Below are positions 1-5,982 of a stretch of DNA of 10,637 bases, in pieces (position 1 is the stretch's first letter; each line of letters starts with the position of its first letter). The notes below the pieces were generated by a model that had not been told where the DNA came from, ran no database searches, and saw nothing but the letters and a program-made list of their open reading frames with translations. The position numbers and the translations under genes were made by a program. This stretch comes from JBGPIT01 sp041485125 (GTDB lineage Bacteria > Desulfobacterota > Binatia > UTPRO1), in assembly GCA_041485125.1 (NCBI GenBank), contig JBGPIT010000157.1, positions 1 to 10,637 on the forward strand. Reading direction: 5' to 3'.

Positions 1-101
1 CCGCCGACGGTGGGCACGATCCTGTTACCGTCGGGACGTCGCTTGATCTCGACGGGGGCGCGGTTCGAGACGACGACGAGACGATGATCTTGAAGCACCA
101 C
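1..101 (-). CDS. otsA: Trehalose-6-phosphate synthase (GT20), N-terminal fragment cut by window edge
   Basis: The minus strand from about 101 down to 1 reads through the left edge as RLVVVSNRAPVEIK, then a short RRPDGNR stretch and IVPTVGG. VVSNR-x-P followed about 20 residues later by a Gly-Gly turn is the N-terminal signature of trehalose-6-phosphate synthases (glycosyltransferase family 20). In that family the SNR arginine contacts glucose-6-phosphate and the glycine turn contacts UDP-glucose. The enzyme makes trehalose-6-phosphate from UDP-glucose and glucose-6-phosphate in the cytoplasm. Only about 33 codons are present, so the rest of the gene, and any fused phosphatase domain, cannot be judged. 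The start is uncertain: two adjacent GTG codons (101-99 and 98-96) and a TTG (104-102) are possible, and none has a well-placed Shine-Dalgarno sequence. It is transcribed divergently from the small exported-protein gene. Confidence 0.72.
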   Translation of the reverse strand, partial: MVLQDHRLVVVSNRAPVEIKRRPDGNRIVPTVG

Positions 102-214
102 CAACGAGTGTAACGATGCGACTTTTCCTGAGCAAACGCGCGCAGATGACTACTTGTTGGTCAACGCGCGAGTTGCTACCGTTCATGGACGGTGCTCTGG
201 GGAAGGAGACACAG
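102..214. promoter_or_regulatory. Divergent intergenic region between otsA and small exported-protein gene
   Basis: These 113 bases separate two outward-facing genes and so should hold the promoters of both. On the plus strand a weak sigma-70-like pair can be drawn: TTGTTG at 154-159 and TACCGT at 177-182 with a 17-base spacer. Each hexamer matches the consensus at only about three positions. The ribosome-binding site of the plus-strand gene follows at 201-208. On the minus strand an AGGAAAAG stretch (about 121-128) lies roughly 20 bases ahead of the possible otsA start codons, too far for a normal ribosome-binding site. The plus-strand reading frame stays open from an ATG at 116, but that extension has no signal-peptide logic or ribosome-binding site. 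Confidence 0.3.
201..208 (+). promoter_or_regulatory. Ribosome-binding site fixing the start of the small exported protein
   Basis: GGAAGGAG lies six bases ahead of the ATG at 215. It picks this start over the in-frame ATGs at 116, 146 and 185, and the resulting N-terminus is a clean signal peptide. Confidence 0.8.
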
Positions 215-544
215 ATGCGAAAGTTGATCGTACTGGTCGCAGCGGTGGTGGTGATGATGACGTCAGGTGCGGTGCTGGCAGCCGAGCAGTTCGGCGCGGA
301 TCCCTACGACGACTCGCAGTCGAATCCGCTGCGGATCGCGGCCTACCTGCTCCACCCGGTGGGTTACACGCTCGAATGGTTGGTGACGCGGCCGTTCCAC
401 GAGTTCGTGGCGCAGCCCGACCTCGAGCCGATCTTCGGCCACGAGTCGCACGCGTACTACGGCGAGTCGCCGCTCGGCGCGACGACGACGGGTGACATCT
501 CCGTACGCCGGACGAAGGCGAACGACTGGGACTGGGGCGGCTGA
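215..544 (+). CDS. Small exported protein of unknown function (109 aa)
   Basis: I do not recognise a named family. The N-terminus is a clear Sec signal peptide: Arg-Lys at residues 2-3, a hydrophobic core over residues 4-16, and likely cleavage after VLA (residue 22) or one residue later. The mature chain of about 86 residues starts with an acidic DPYDD segment. It then has an aromatic, partly hydrophobic stretch (about 38-65) with the phrases NPLRIAAYLLHPVG, LEWLVTRP and FHEFVAQP, ending in a PIFGHES turn near residues 72-78. The C-terminus is charged and polar and ends in WDWGG. There is no lipobox cysteine, so it is not an obvious lipoprotein; the central stretch could be a membrane-associated helix. 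The start is set by a strong GGAAGGAG six bases upstream. It converges on the helicase gene with only 25 bases between the stop codons. Confidence 0.72.
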   Translation: MRKLIVLVAAVVVMMTSGAVLAAEQFGADPYDDSQSNPLRIAAYLLHPVGYTLEWLVTRPFHEFVAQPDLEPIFGHESHAYYGESPLGATTTGDISVRRTKANDWDWGG

Positions 545-569
545 GCTCGCGGCCTACGCCGGCAACGTC

Positions 570-2822
570 TCAAGCAACGATCTCCAACTTCGCGAAGCGC
601 CGCATGAGCTTCTTCATGCCGGCGCGCGCGAATTGGACCGAGAGCTTCTCGGTCTCTCCGCGCCCTTCGCTTCTTCGCACGATCCCCATCCCGAACGTCG
701 GGTGACGGACGCGTGTGCCCGCCGGCAGGCCGCCGTCGCCATCGTCGCCGACCTGACTGTAGCTGTAGTCGATCACGGGCGCGCCGTCCTCGCTCGGCTT
801 GAGCGTGAACGACGGCATCGCGACCCGCGGCGCGGTGGACCGGCCGCCGCGCTGAAACGGTGATCGTGGTGTGGCGCGATAGAGCCGCGGCTCGTTCGCC
901 GTCGGTGAGGCGTGGTGGAGAAGGCTTTCCGGAACCTCGTCCAGAAAGCGCGACGGTGCGCGCTCGCTGACCGTGCCGAAGCGGAGGCGCCGCTCGGCCC
1001 GTAGCAGATAGAGCCGCTCGCGCGCGCGTGTCATGCCGACGTAGCAGAGCCGGCGCTCCTCCTCGAGCTCGTCCGGATCGTCGACCGCGCGCTGGTGCGG
1101 GAAGATCCCCTCCTCGAGGCCGAGGATGAAGACGACGGGGTACTCGAGGCCCTTCGAGGTGTGAAGGGTCATGAGCGTGAGGCGGTCGCGACCCGCCTGC
1201 GCGCGGTCCCAGTCGGAAAGGAGCGCCGCCTCCTCGAGGAAGCGCGCGAGCCGGGCGCGGGTGGGCTCACTCGCAGCCGCGCGGGCGTCGAAGTCGCGTG
1301 CGACGCCGATGAGCTCGTCGATGTCCTCGAGGCGCGAGGTGCGGTCCGAGCCGCCGGCTTCGAGACGGTCGCGATACGACGTCTCCGCGAGCACGGACTC
1401 GAGGAGCGCCGCGAGCGACGGACCGTCGGCCGCGGCGTCGAGACGCTCGAGGAGGACGGTGAACTCGCGCAGGCGCGCGGCCGGCGCGGTGCCGACACCG
1501 AACGACGGTCGCGCCCGCAAGGTCTCGACCATCGACTGGCCGGTGCGCCGCGCCTCCGCCCGCACCGCCGCGACGGTCTGGTCGCCGATGCCGCGTGGCG
1601 GGCAATTGATCACCCGCTCGAGACTCGCGTCGTCGGCGGGATTGGCGAGGACGCGGAGGTACGCGAGCAGATCCTTGATCTCCTTGCGCTCGTAGAAACG
1701 GATGCCGCCGACGATCGTGTAGGGCAGGGCGGCGCGCATCGCCGCCTCCTCGATCGCGCGCGACTGCGCGTTGGTGCGGTAGAAGATCACCATCTCGCCG
1801 AGCGAGCGGCCGCTCTCGACCAGGCGGCGGACCTCGGCGATGGCGAAGCGCGCCTCGGCGAGATCGTCCTCGGCGACGACCAGGCGGACCGGGTCACCCG
1901 CCGGATTCGCGGTCCAGAGCGTCTTGCCTTTGCGGCCGCGATTGTTCGCCACGACCGCGCCCGCGGCGGCGAGGATCGTCTTCGTCGAGCGGTAGTTCTG
2001 CTCGAGCCGGATCACGTGCGCGCTCGGAAAGTCGCGCTCGAAGTCGAGGATGTTCCGCAGCTCGGCGCCGCGCCAGCCGTAGATCGACTGGTCGTCGTCG
2101 CCGACGACGCAGAGGTTCGGCTGGTCGCCGGCCGCGAGCTGGCGGAGCCAGAGATATTGCGCGCGGTTGGTGTCCTGGTACTCGTCGACCAAGACCTGCT
2201 GCAGCCGCGCGTGGTAGCCGGCGAGGACATCGGGGTGCTCGCGGAAGAGACGGACGGCGAGCAGCAGCAAGTCGGCGAAGTCGACGGCGTTCTGGCGCTC
2301 GAGCGCGGCCTGGTAGCGGCGGTAGATGCGCGCCGCGAGCTCGCCGAAGCGCGGCCGTCGCAGCACCTCCTCGGGGCTGAGCGCCTCGTTCTTGGCGCGG
2401 TCGATCGCCCATGCCGCGACCGCGGGTGCGAGCGCCTGCTCGCCGATGTTCTCCTCCACCATGCATTGCTTGATCAGCCTGGCGCGATCCTGGTCGTCGT
2501 AGATCGAGAAGCTCGCGGTGTAGCCGAGCCGGCGGATGTGACGGCGCAGCACCTGCGCCGTGGCGCTGTGGAAGGTGCTGATCCAGACGTCGGCCGCGAG
2601 CGGGCCAAGCGAGCGTTCGAGCCGCCGTCGCATCTCGGCGGCGGCTTTGTTGGTGAAGGTGAGCGCGAGGATGGCGTCGGGCGACGTGCCGTTCGCGATC
2701 AGGCGGCCGATGCGCGTGGTGATGACGCGCGTCTTGCCGCTGCCGGCGCCGGCGAGCACGAGCAAGGGACCGTCGCCGTGCTCGACGGCTTCGCGCTGGC
2801 GCTCATTCAGCTCCGTTTCCAC
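570..2822 (-). CDS. pcrA: UvrD/PcrA-type superfamily 1 ATP-dependent DNA helicase
   Basis: A 750-residue 3'-to-5' DNA helicase of the PcrA/UvrD/Rep group, cytoplasmic, used in nucleotide excision repair, mismatch repair and clearing of stalled replication forks. All superfamily 1A motifs are in order: Q motif NERQ (6-9), Walker A AGAGSGKT (24-31), Ia TFTNKAAAEM (55-64), STFHS (82-86), Walker B DEYQDTN (213-219), motif III GDDDQSIYGWRGA (241-253), QNYRST (275-280), motif V TLHTSKGLE (552-559) and motif VI EEERRLCYVGMTRA (587-600). The last 50 residues (GTRVRHPTFGMG onward) match the C-terminal Tudor-like domain of PcrA/UvrD, which in characterised members binds RNA polymerase. Length is normal. 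I chose the GTG at 2822 because AGGAGG lies six bases upstream and the protein then begins just ahead of the Q motif. The frame stays open to 3461, but that part is antisense to rlmE and has no helicase homology. UvrD or Rep are alternative names; motifs alone do not separate them, though the C-terminal domain favours PcrA/UvrD. Confidence 0.95.
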   Translation of the reverse strand: METELNERQREAVEHGDGPLLVLAGAGSGKTRVITTRIGRLIANGTSPDAILALTFTNKAAAEMRRRLERSLGPLAADVWISTFHSATAQVLRRHIRRLGYTASFSIYDDQDRARLIKQCMVEENIGEQALAPAVAAWAIDRAKNEALSPEEVLRRPRFGELAARIYRRYQAALERQNAVDFADLLLLAVRLFREHPDVLAGYHARLQQVLVDEYQDTNRAQYLWLRQLAAGDQPNLCVVGDDDQSIYGWRGAELRNILDFERDFPSAHVIRLEQNYRSTKTILAAAGAVVANNRGRKGKTLWTANPAGDPVRLVVAEDDLAEARFAIAEVRRLVESGRSLGEMVIFYRTNAQSRAIEEAAMRAALPYTIVGGIRFYERKEIKDLLAYLRVLANPADDASLERVINCPPRGIGDQTVAAVRAEARRTGQSMVETLRARPSFGVGTAPAARLREFTVLLERLDAAADGPSLAALLESVLAETSYRDRLEAGGSDRTSRLEDIDELIGVARDFDARAAASEPTRARLARFLEEAALLSDWDRAQAGRDRLTLMTLHTSKGLEYPVVFILGLEEGIFPHQRAVDDPDELEEERRLCYVGMTRARERLYLLRAERRLRFGTVSERAPSRFLDEVPESLLHHASPTANEPRLYRATPRSPFQRGGRSTAPRVAMPSFTLKPSEDGAPVIDYSYSQVGDDGDGGLPAGTRVRHPTFGMGIVRRSEGRGETEKLSVQFARAGMKKLMRRFAKLEIVA

Positions 2823-2960
2823 CCCGCCCCTCCTCTTCACGACGCGCGCGACGCGGCGACGACGAACGGTTCTTCTAGAGGACGGCGCCGTGGAAGGGAA
2901 GAAGAAAGTGCGCCACGCGCGCCCGAGTCGGCGTGAGCGCGGCGTGGTAGAAGAGCCGCG
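2823..2960. promoter_or_regulatory. Divergent promoter region between helicase and rlmE
   Basis: The 138 bases between two outward-facing start codons must carry both promoters unless transcription enters from elsewhere. The helicase side has a strong ribosome-binding site at 2829-2834. I see no clear -35/-10 pair on either strand. The region includes a purine-rich run on the plus strand around 2893-2908 and no inverted repeat long enough to call an operator. Confidence 0.35.
2829..2834 (-). promoter_or_regulatory. Ribosome-binding site deciding the helicase start
   Basis: Read on the minus strand, AGGAGG inside a longer AAGAGGAGGGG lies six bases ahead of the GTG at 2822-2820. This supports that GTG over a second GTG at 2840-2838, which would place the motif inside the coding region, and over the far upstream ATG at 3461. 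Confidence 0.8.
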
Positions 2961-3575
2961 ATGTACGATCGCAAAGACGCGCTCTACCGGCGGGCGAAAG
3001 CCGAAGGCTACCGCTCGCGCGCGGCGTACAAGCTGCTCGAGCTCCAGAAGCGGGCGCGCGTGCTCCGGAAGGGCGACCTGGTGCTCGATCTCGGCGCGTG
3101 GCCCGGCGGATGGCTGCAGGTCGCGGCGGAGATCGTCGGCGAGCGCGGCCGTGTCGTCGGCGTCGACGTCGCGGCGATCGACCCGCTCGCGATCCCGCAG
3201 GTGGTCGCGATGCAAGGCGACGTCGCGGATCCCGACTTGCCGGCGCGGATGATCGCGACGCTCGGCCAACCAGCAGATGTCATCCTCTGTGATCTCGCTC
3301 CCAAGCTCACCGGCATCGGCCCCCGTGATCTCGCGCGCAGCGCCGAGCTCCGCGAGCATGCGGTCCGCGTTGCCGGCGCAACCGTGCGCCCGGGCGGGAC
3401 GCTCGTCATGAAGACCTTCGGCGGCGGCGATGCGGCGGCGCTCCGTGACACGCTTCGACACAGCTTCGGCAACGTGCGCCTCGTCGGCCTCGCCGCGACC
3501 CGCAAAGGATCGTCGGAGGTCTACTTGGTCGCGACCGGCTTCCGCCCGGAGCGGCTGCCCAAGTCTCCCGGCTGA
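2961..3575 (+). CDS. rlmE: 23S rRNA (uridine-2'-O)-methyltransferase RlmE (FtsJ/RrmJ)
   Basis: A 204-residue SAM-dependent methyltransferase. In E. coli the enzyme methylates the 2'-OH of U2552 in the A loop of 23S rRNA on the 50S subunit and is heat-shock induced. The catalytic K-D-K-E tetrad is visible: Lys24 in SRAAYKLLE, Asp111 in CDLAPK, Lys151 in LVMKTF and Glu186 in SSEVYLVATGF. The SAM-binding motif I is DLGAWPGGW (43-51), with Trp47 where E. coli has Ala, and the acidic end of strand 2 is VGVDV (67-71). The segment before Glu186 is the short ATRKGSSE form. Length is near the usual 205-210 residues. The ribosome-binding site is weak (GAAGAG, about 2950-2955), but the N-terminus aligns with the family from the first residues. 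It is divergent from the helicase, and 114 bases separate it from the next gene. Confidence 0.93.
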   Translation: MYDRKDALYRRAKAEGYRSRAAYKLLELQKRARVLRKGDLVLDLGAWPGGWLQVAAEIVGERGRVVGVDVAAIDPLAIPQVVAMQGDVADPDLPARMIATLGQPADVILCDLAPKLTGIGPRDLARSAELREHAVRVAGATVRPGGTLVMKTFGGGDAAALRDTLRHSFGNVRLVGLAATRKGSSEVYLVATGFRPERLPKSPG

Positions 3576-3689
3576 GCGGCCGCCGCACGTGCGCCTGGCG
3601 ACGATCGTCGCCCACGAGTAGGATCGTCAGAGATCATGCGGTCGAGCATGATCAGGCGGTCACCATCGCGCCACGGAAGGAGCACGCGG
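3576..3689 (+). promoter_or_regulatory. Intergenic region with two perfect inverted repeats upstream of the SIMPL gene
   Basis: The 114 bases after rlmE hold two perfect symmetric sequences. The first, at 3597-3612, is a 16-base palindrome without a loop (GGCGACGA and its complement). The second is at 3632-3653: 8-base arms GATCATGC (3632-3639) and GCATGATC (3646-3653) around a 6-base centre. Neither is followed by a T-tract, so a classic rho-independent terminator is unlikely. Dyad symmetry 36 bases ahead of the start codon would fit a repressor or activator site or an mRNA hairpin. No clear -35/-10 pair was found. Confidence 0.4.
3675..3682 (+). promoter_or_regulatory. Ribosome-binding site fixing the SIMPL-protein start
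   Basis: GGAAGGAG lies seven bases ahead of the ATG at 3690. It selects this start over the in-frame ATGs at 3636 and 3648, whose extra residues would only lengthen the basic region ahead of the signal peptide. Confidence 0.78.
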
Positions 3690-4442
3690 ATGCTGAAGCG
3701 AACCCCGCGCCCGTACTGGGCCGTCGTGATCACCGTCGCTCTGGGCACCTCGTCGCCCTCCTTCGCGCAAACGCCGGCCGAACCGCAGCGGCGGACGATC
3801 ACGGTCGTCGGCCTCGGACGCGAGAGCGGCGCGCCGGACACGGCGCAACTGCAGTTCGTCGTCGAGGAGAACGCGCGGTCCGCGAGCGCCGCCGGCCAGG
3901 CCGCCGCGGCGACCGCGATCAAGGTCATCGACGCCCTGAAGAAGGACGTCGGCGAGGGCGGGCGCGTCGACACGATCGGTTACACGCTCAACCCAATGTA
4001 CCGCCAGCCGCCACGCCCGGAGGCCGCTCCGCCGCAGGCACCGCGTGGTCCGGAGATCATCGGCTACACGGCCGCGCACACGATCGCGGTCGAGACCCGT
4101 CAGATCGAGAAGGTGGGGGCGCTCATCGACGCCGCGATCACGGCGGGCGCAGCACGCATCGACAACCTCACGTTCACGATCGAGAACGTCGCGCCGCTGC
4201 AGGCGCTCGCGCTGCGCGGCGCTGCCGTCGATGCGGCTGCCCAAGCGACCGCGATCGCGGAGGCGCTGCACCTGGCGTTGAAGGCCATCGTGGAGGTTGC
4301 GACGGAGGGCGTCGCGCGACCCATACCGCAGCGCTACGGCGGCATCGCGATGCATATGGAAGCGATGAAGATGGACACGCCGATCGCACCCGGCGAGGTC
4401 ACGACCGAGGCACGCCTGCGCGTGACCTACGCCATCGAATGA
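3690..4442 (+). CDS. SIMPL-domain (DUF541, YggE-like) exported protein
   Basis: A 250-residue protein with a signal peptide (basic residues at 3, 4 and 7, hydrophobic core about 10-20, likely cleavage after SFA at residue 26) and a SIMPL/DUF541 domain over nearly all of the rest. The opening strand ITVVGLGRESGAPDTAQLQF matches the domain's characteristic V-x-G-x-G and PD-x-A pattern. The end, TTEARLRVTYAIE, is the usual closing beta strand. A Pro-rich loop near residues 110-122 sits just ahead of IIGYTAAHTIAVE, where the family has its GY segment. E. coli YggE is linked to lower oxidative stress and forms ring-like oligomers; the biochemical role of the family is unclear. It is probably periplasmic. 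The VOC gene starts 17 bases downstream, so the two are likely cotranscribed. The start is fixed by GGAAGGAG. Confidence 0.88.
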   Translation: MLKRTPRPYWAVVITVALGTSSPSFAQTPAEPQRRTITVVGLGRESGAPDTAQLQFVVEENARSASAAGQAAAATAIKVIDALKKDVGEGGRVDTIGYTLNPMYRQPPRPEAAPPQAPRGPEIIGYTAAHTIAVETRQIEKVGALIDAAITAGAARIDNLTFTIENVAPLQALALRGAAVDAAAQATAIAEALHLALKAIVEVATEGVARPIPQRYGGIAMHMEAMKMDTPIAPGEVTTEARLRVTYAIE

Positions 4443-4459
4443 GCGATGATGAGTGACTC

Positions 4460-4852
4460 ATGATCCGTGTCCGCTCGCTCGATCATTTGGTCCTTCGCGT
4501 CCGTGATCTCGACGCGTCGCTGCGCTTCTACCGCGATCTCCTCGGGCTCGCGGTGGAGCAAGAGGACGCGTATCGGCGGGGCACGCGACCGTTCGTCTCG
4601 GTGCGCATCGGCGACCAGCTGCTCGACTTGGTGCCGGATCCCACCTACGACCCGGCGAGCGCGCCGGGCGGGTTTCTCCACTTCTGCATCACGACCGACA
4701 CCGACTTCGCCCGCGTCGTCGGCACGCTGAAGGAGGCGGGTGTCCCGTTGCTGCACGACGAGCCGGTCGCCCGCGGCGGCGCCCGCGGCGACGGCCTCTC
4801 GATCTACGCGCAAGACCCGGACGGCTACATGGTCGAGCTGAAGGAATACTGA
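4460..4852 (+). CDS. VOC/glyoxalase-fold metalloenzyme
   Basis: A 130-residue single VOC domain (vicinal oxygen chelate; glyoxalase, fosfomycin-resistance and dioxygenase superfamily). The two beta-alpha-beta-beta-beta modules start at DHLVLRVRDLDASLRFY (from residue 8) and GGFLHFCI (from 70). The likely metal ligands are His9, His74 and Glu126 (in DPDGYMVEL), and Asp56 sits where glyoxalase I has a fourth acidic ligand. The GARGDGLSIY then DPDG ending resembles the STM3117-like, small COG0346 group rather than true glyoxalase I. Substrate is therefore unknown; lactoylglutathione lyase, thiol-dependent detoxification or an epimerase-like reaction are all possible. The ribosome-binding site is weak, so translation may depend on the SIMPL gene 17 bases upstream. 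Its stop codon overlaps the ribosome-binding site of the coiled-coil gene downstream. Glyoxalase II is two genes on. Confidence 0.9.
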   Translation: MIRVRSLDHLVLRVRDLDASLRFYRDLLGLAVEQEDAYRRGTRPFVSVRIGDQLLDLVPDPTYDPASAPGGFLHFCITTDTDFARVVGTLKEAGVPLLHDEPVARGGARGDGLSIYAQDPDGYMVELKEY

Positions 4853-4857
4853 GGAGG
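4852..4857 (+). promoter_or_regulatory. Ribosome-binding site overlapping the VOC stop codon
   Basis: AGGAGG begins on the last base of the VOC gene's TGA and lies seven bases ahead of the ATG at 4865. This arrangement allows translational coupling between the two genes. Confidence 0.8.
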
Positions 4858-4864
4858 TTCAAGG

Positions 4865-5905
4865 ATGAGCACGCGTGACGCAGGGGGGAGGACTCGGCAG
4901 AAGGCCCGTCCGGAGAGCGCGACCCGCGAGAGCACGTTCCGGCGCCTGCAGAGCCGCAGCGAGCGTCTGCTGCACTGGTTTCCGGAGCTGCGCAAGACGC
5001 TCGCGGCGAACGGCGAGCCCGCGCTCGAGTCCTTGCTCGCGCAGCTACAGAGCCTGCGCGGCCAGGTGAGCAAACGGGCGCAAGCGACCGGGCGCGACCT
5101 CGAGGAGCGTGCCGAGCGCATTCTCGCCGAGCTCGAGCGCCAGGCGGTGCGCGGTCTGCGGCCGTTGCTCACCCGCGCCAACGTCGCCTCGCACGCCGAG
5201 GTCGAGACCCTCGATCGCCGCATCGCGCATCTCGAGGGACGGCTCGGGCCGCTGCTCGACGACCGCTCGCACGTGAGCCGGCGCGTCGGCGCGCTCGAGA
5301 AGCAGCTCGAGGAGGCCCGCGCCGACGCCAGCGAGCGGCTGCGCGAGCTGACCTTGCACCTCTCGGCGAGCGACGAGGTCCGCACCGAGCTCGGCGAGCT
5401 GCGCGGCCACCTCGACGCTTTGTCGAAGGACCAGGTGACGCGCAGCCTCGAGCTCGGCAAGCAGCACGATCGGCTGATCCGTCTCGAGATGCGCTTCGGT
5501 GACTTCCTCAAAGACCACGGCGCCCAGAGCGCCGACCAGGACGAGGTGAAGAAGCGCATCGCCGCCCTCGATCGCTCGCTCGAGGAATCGGCGCGGCTCG
5601 TCGGCGCCGCCGCCGACGGCGCCGGCGCCTCCGCAAAGACCGCGCGCGAGGTCGCCGACCGTGTCGAGGCGGTGAGCGCCGAGAGCGCGCGGCAGCGCGA
5701 AGAGCTCGAGCGCACCTTGCGCTTTCTCGGTGACCTCGAGCGGTCGGTCCGCCAGCTCGAGCTCCGCGTCGGGGACCTCGGCGAGCGGCAGAGCGGCATT
5801 CGCGAGGAGCTCGCGGCGTTCGCCGCGCGTGTGAGTCAGCTCGAGCTCACGAGCGCGCAGCGCACGACGCCCGCGACGCTGGCGAACAACATCGAAGGTC
5901 ACTGA
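4865..5905 (+). CDS. Coiled-coil protein, possibly phasin-like in its N-terminal part
   Basis: A 346-residue, highly charged protein with no signal peptide and no membrane segment, probably cytoplasmic. Long amphipathic helices with Leu/Ile/Val heptad spacing fill about residues 50-335, interrupted by a short Ala/Gly-rich break near 240-250 (GAAADGAGASA). Residues about 77-127 (RDLEERAERILAELERQ, then LLTRANVASHAEVETLD and RRIAHLEGRL) resemble the pattern of phasin/PhaF-like granule proteins: a basic helix, a short turn with V-x-S/T, then E-V-x-x-L-x-x-R-I-x-x-L-E. That likeness is by eye and may reflect coiled-coil bias only. The rest could serve as a scaffold or oligomerisation rod. The tail (SAQRTTPATLANNIEGH) is low-complexity and probably disordered. 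The start has AGGAGG at ideal spacing. The downstream gap to gloB is 77 bases and holds a hairpin, so the operon may end or be attenuated here. Confidence 0.75.
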   Translation: MSTRDAGGRTRQKARPESATRESTFRRLQSRSERLLHWFPELRKTLAANGEPALESLLAQLQSLRGQVSKRAQATGRDLEERAERILAELERQAVRGLRPLLTRANVASHAEVETLDRRIAHLEGRLGPLLDDRSHVSRRVGALEKQLEEARADASERLRELTLHLSASDEVRTELGELRGHLDALSKDQVTRSLELGKQHDRLIRLEMRFGDFLKDHGAQSADQDEVKKRIAALDRSLEESARLVGAAADGAGASAKTAREVADRVEAVSAESARQREELERTLRFLGDLERSVRQLELRVGDLGERQSGIREELAAFAARVSQLELTSAQRTTPATLANNIEGH

Positions 5906-5913
5906 TCGACGCC

Positions 5914-5956
5914 CGACGGCACGGCGCACCGCGGGGTTGCCCGCGTTGTGCCGTCG
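5914..5956 (+). other. Nested inverted repeat (hairpin) between the coiled-coil gene and gloB
   Basis: Perfect 9-base arms CGACGGCAC (5914-5922) and GTGCCGTCG (5948-5956) enclose an inner perfect 6-base stem CGCGGG/CCCGCG (5930-5935 and 5940-5945) with a GTTG loop. The internal loop is uneven: seven bases on the left and two on the right. A competing pairing joins GCAC at 5926-5929 with GTGC at 5948-5951, which stacks almost directly on the inner stem. No T-tract follows, so it is not a canonical rho-independent terminator. It could be a GC-rich terminator, an attenuator, or an RNA-stability or processing element. It starts nine bases after the coiled-coil stop codon and ends 13 bases before the gloB ribosome-binding site. 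Confidence 0.6.
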
Positions 5957-5969
5957 TGAGCGCGACGTG

Positions 5970-5975
5970 AAGGAG
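5970..5975 (+). promoter_or_regulatory. Ribosome-binding site supporting the GTG start of gloB
   Basis: AAGGAG lies seven bases ahead of the GTG at 5983. There is no nearby in-frame ATG, and the protein aligns with glyoxalase II from this first codon. Confidence 0.8.
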
Positions 5976-5982
5976 TCTCGCG

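Noticed and set aside
116..214. Longer start for the small exported protein at the ATG at 116
   Set aside because: The extension would bury the signal peptide and has no ribosome-binding site, while the ATG at 215 has GGAAGGAG six bases upstream.
1095..2936. A 613-codon plus-strand frame opposite the helicase gene
   Set aside because: It has biased charged composition and no motif, whereas the other strand has every superfamily 1 helicase motif.
2823..3461. A 213-codon N-terminal extension of the helicase frame on the minus strand
   Set aside because: It lies wholly ahead of a GTG with a strong ribosome-binding site, is antisense to most of rlmE, and has no helicase motif. It is open only because of the high GC content.
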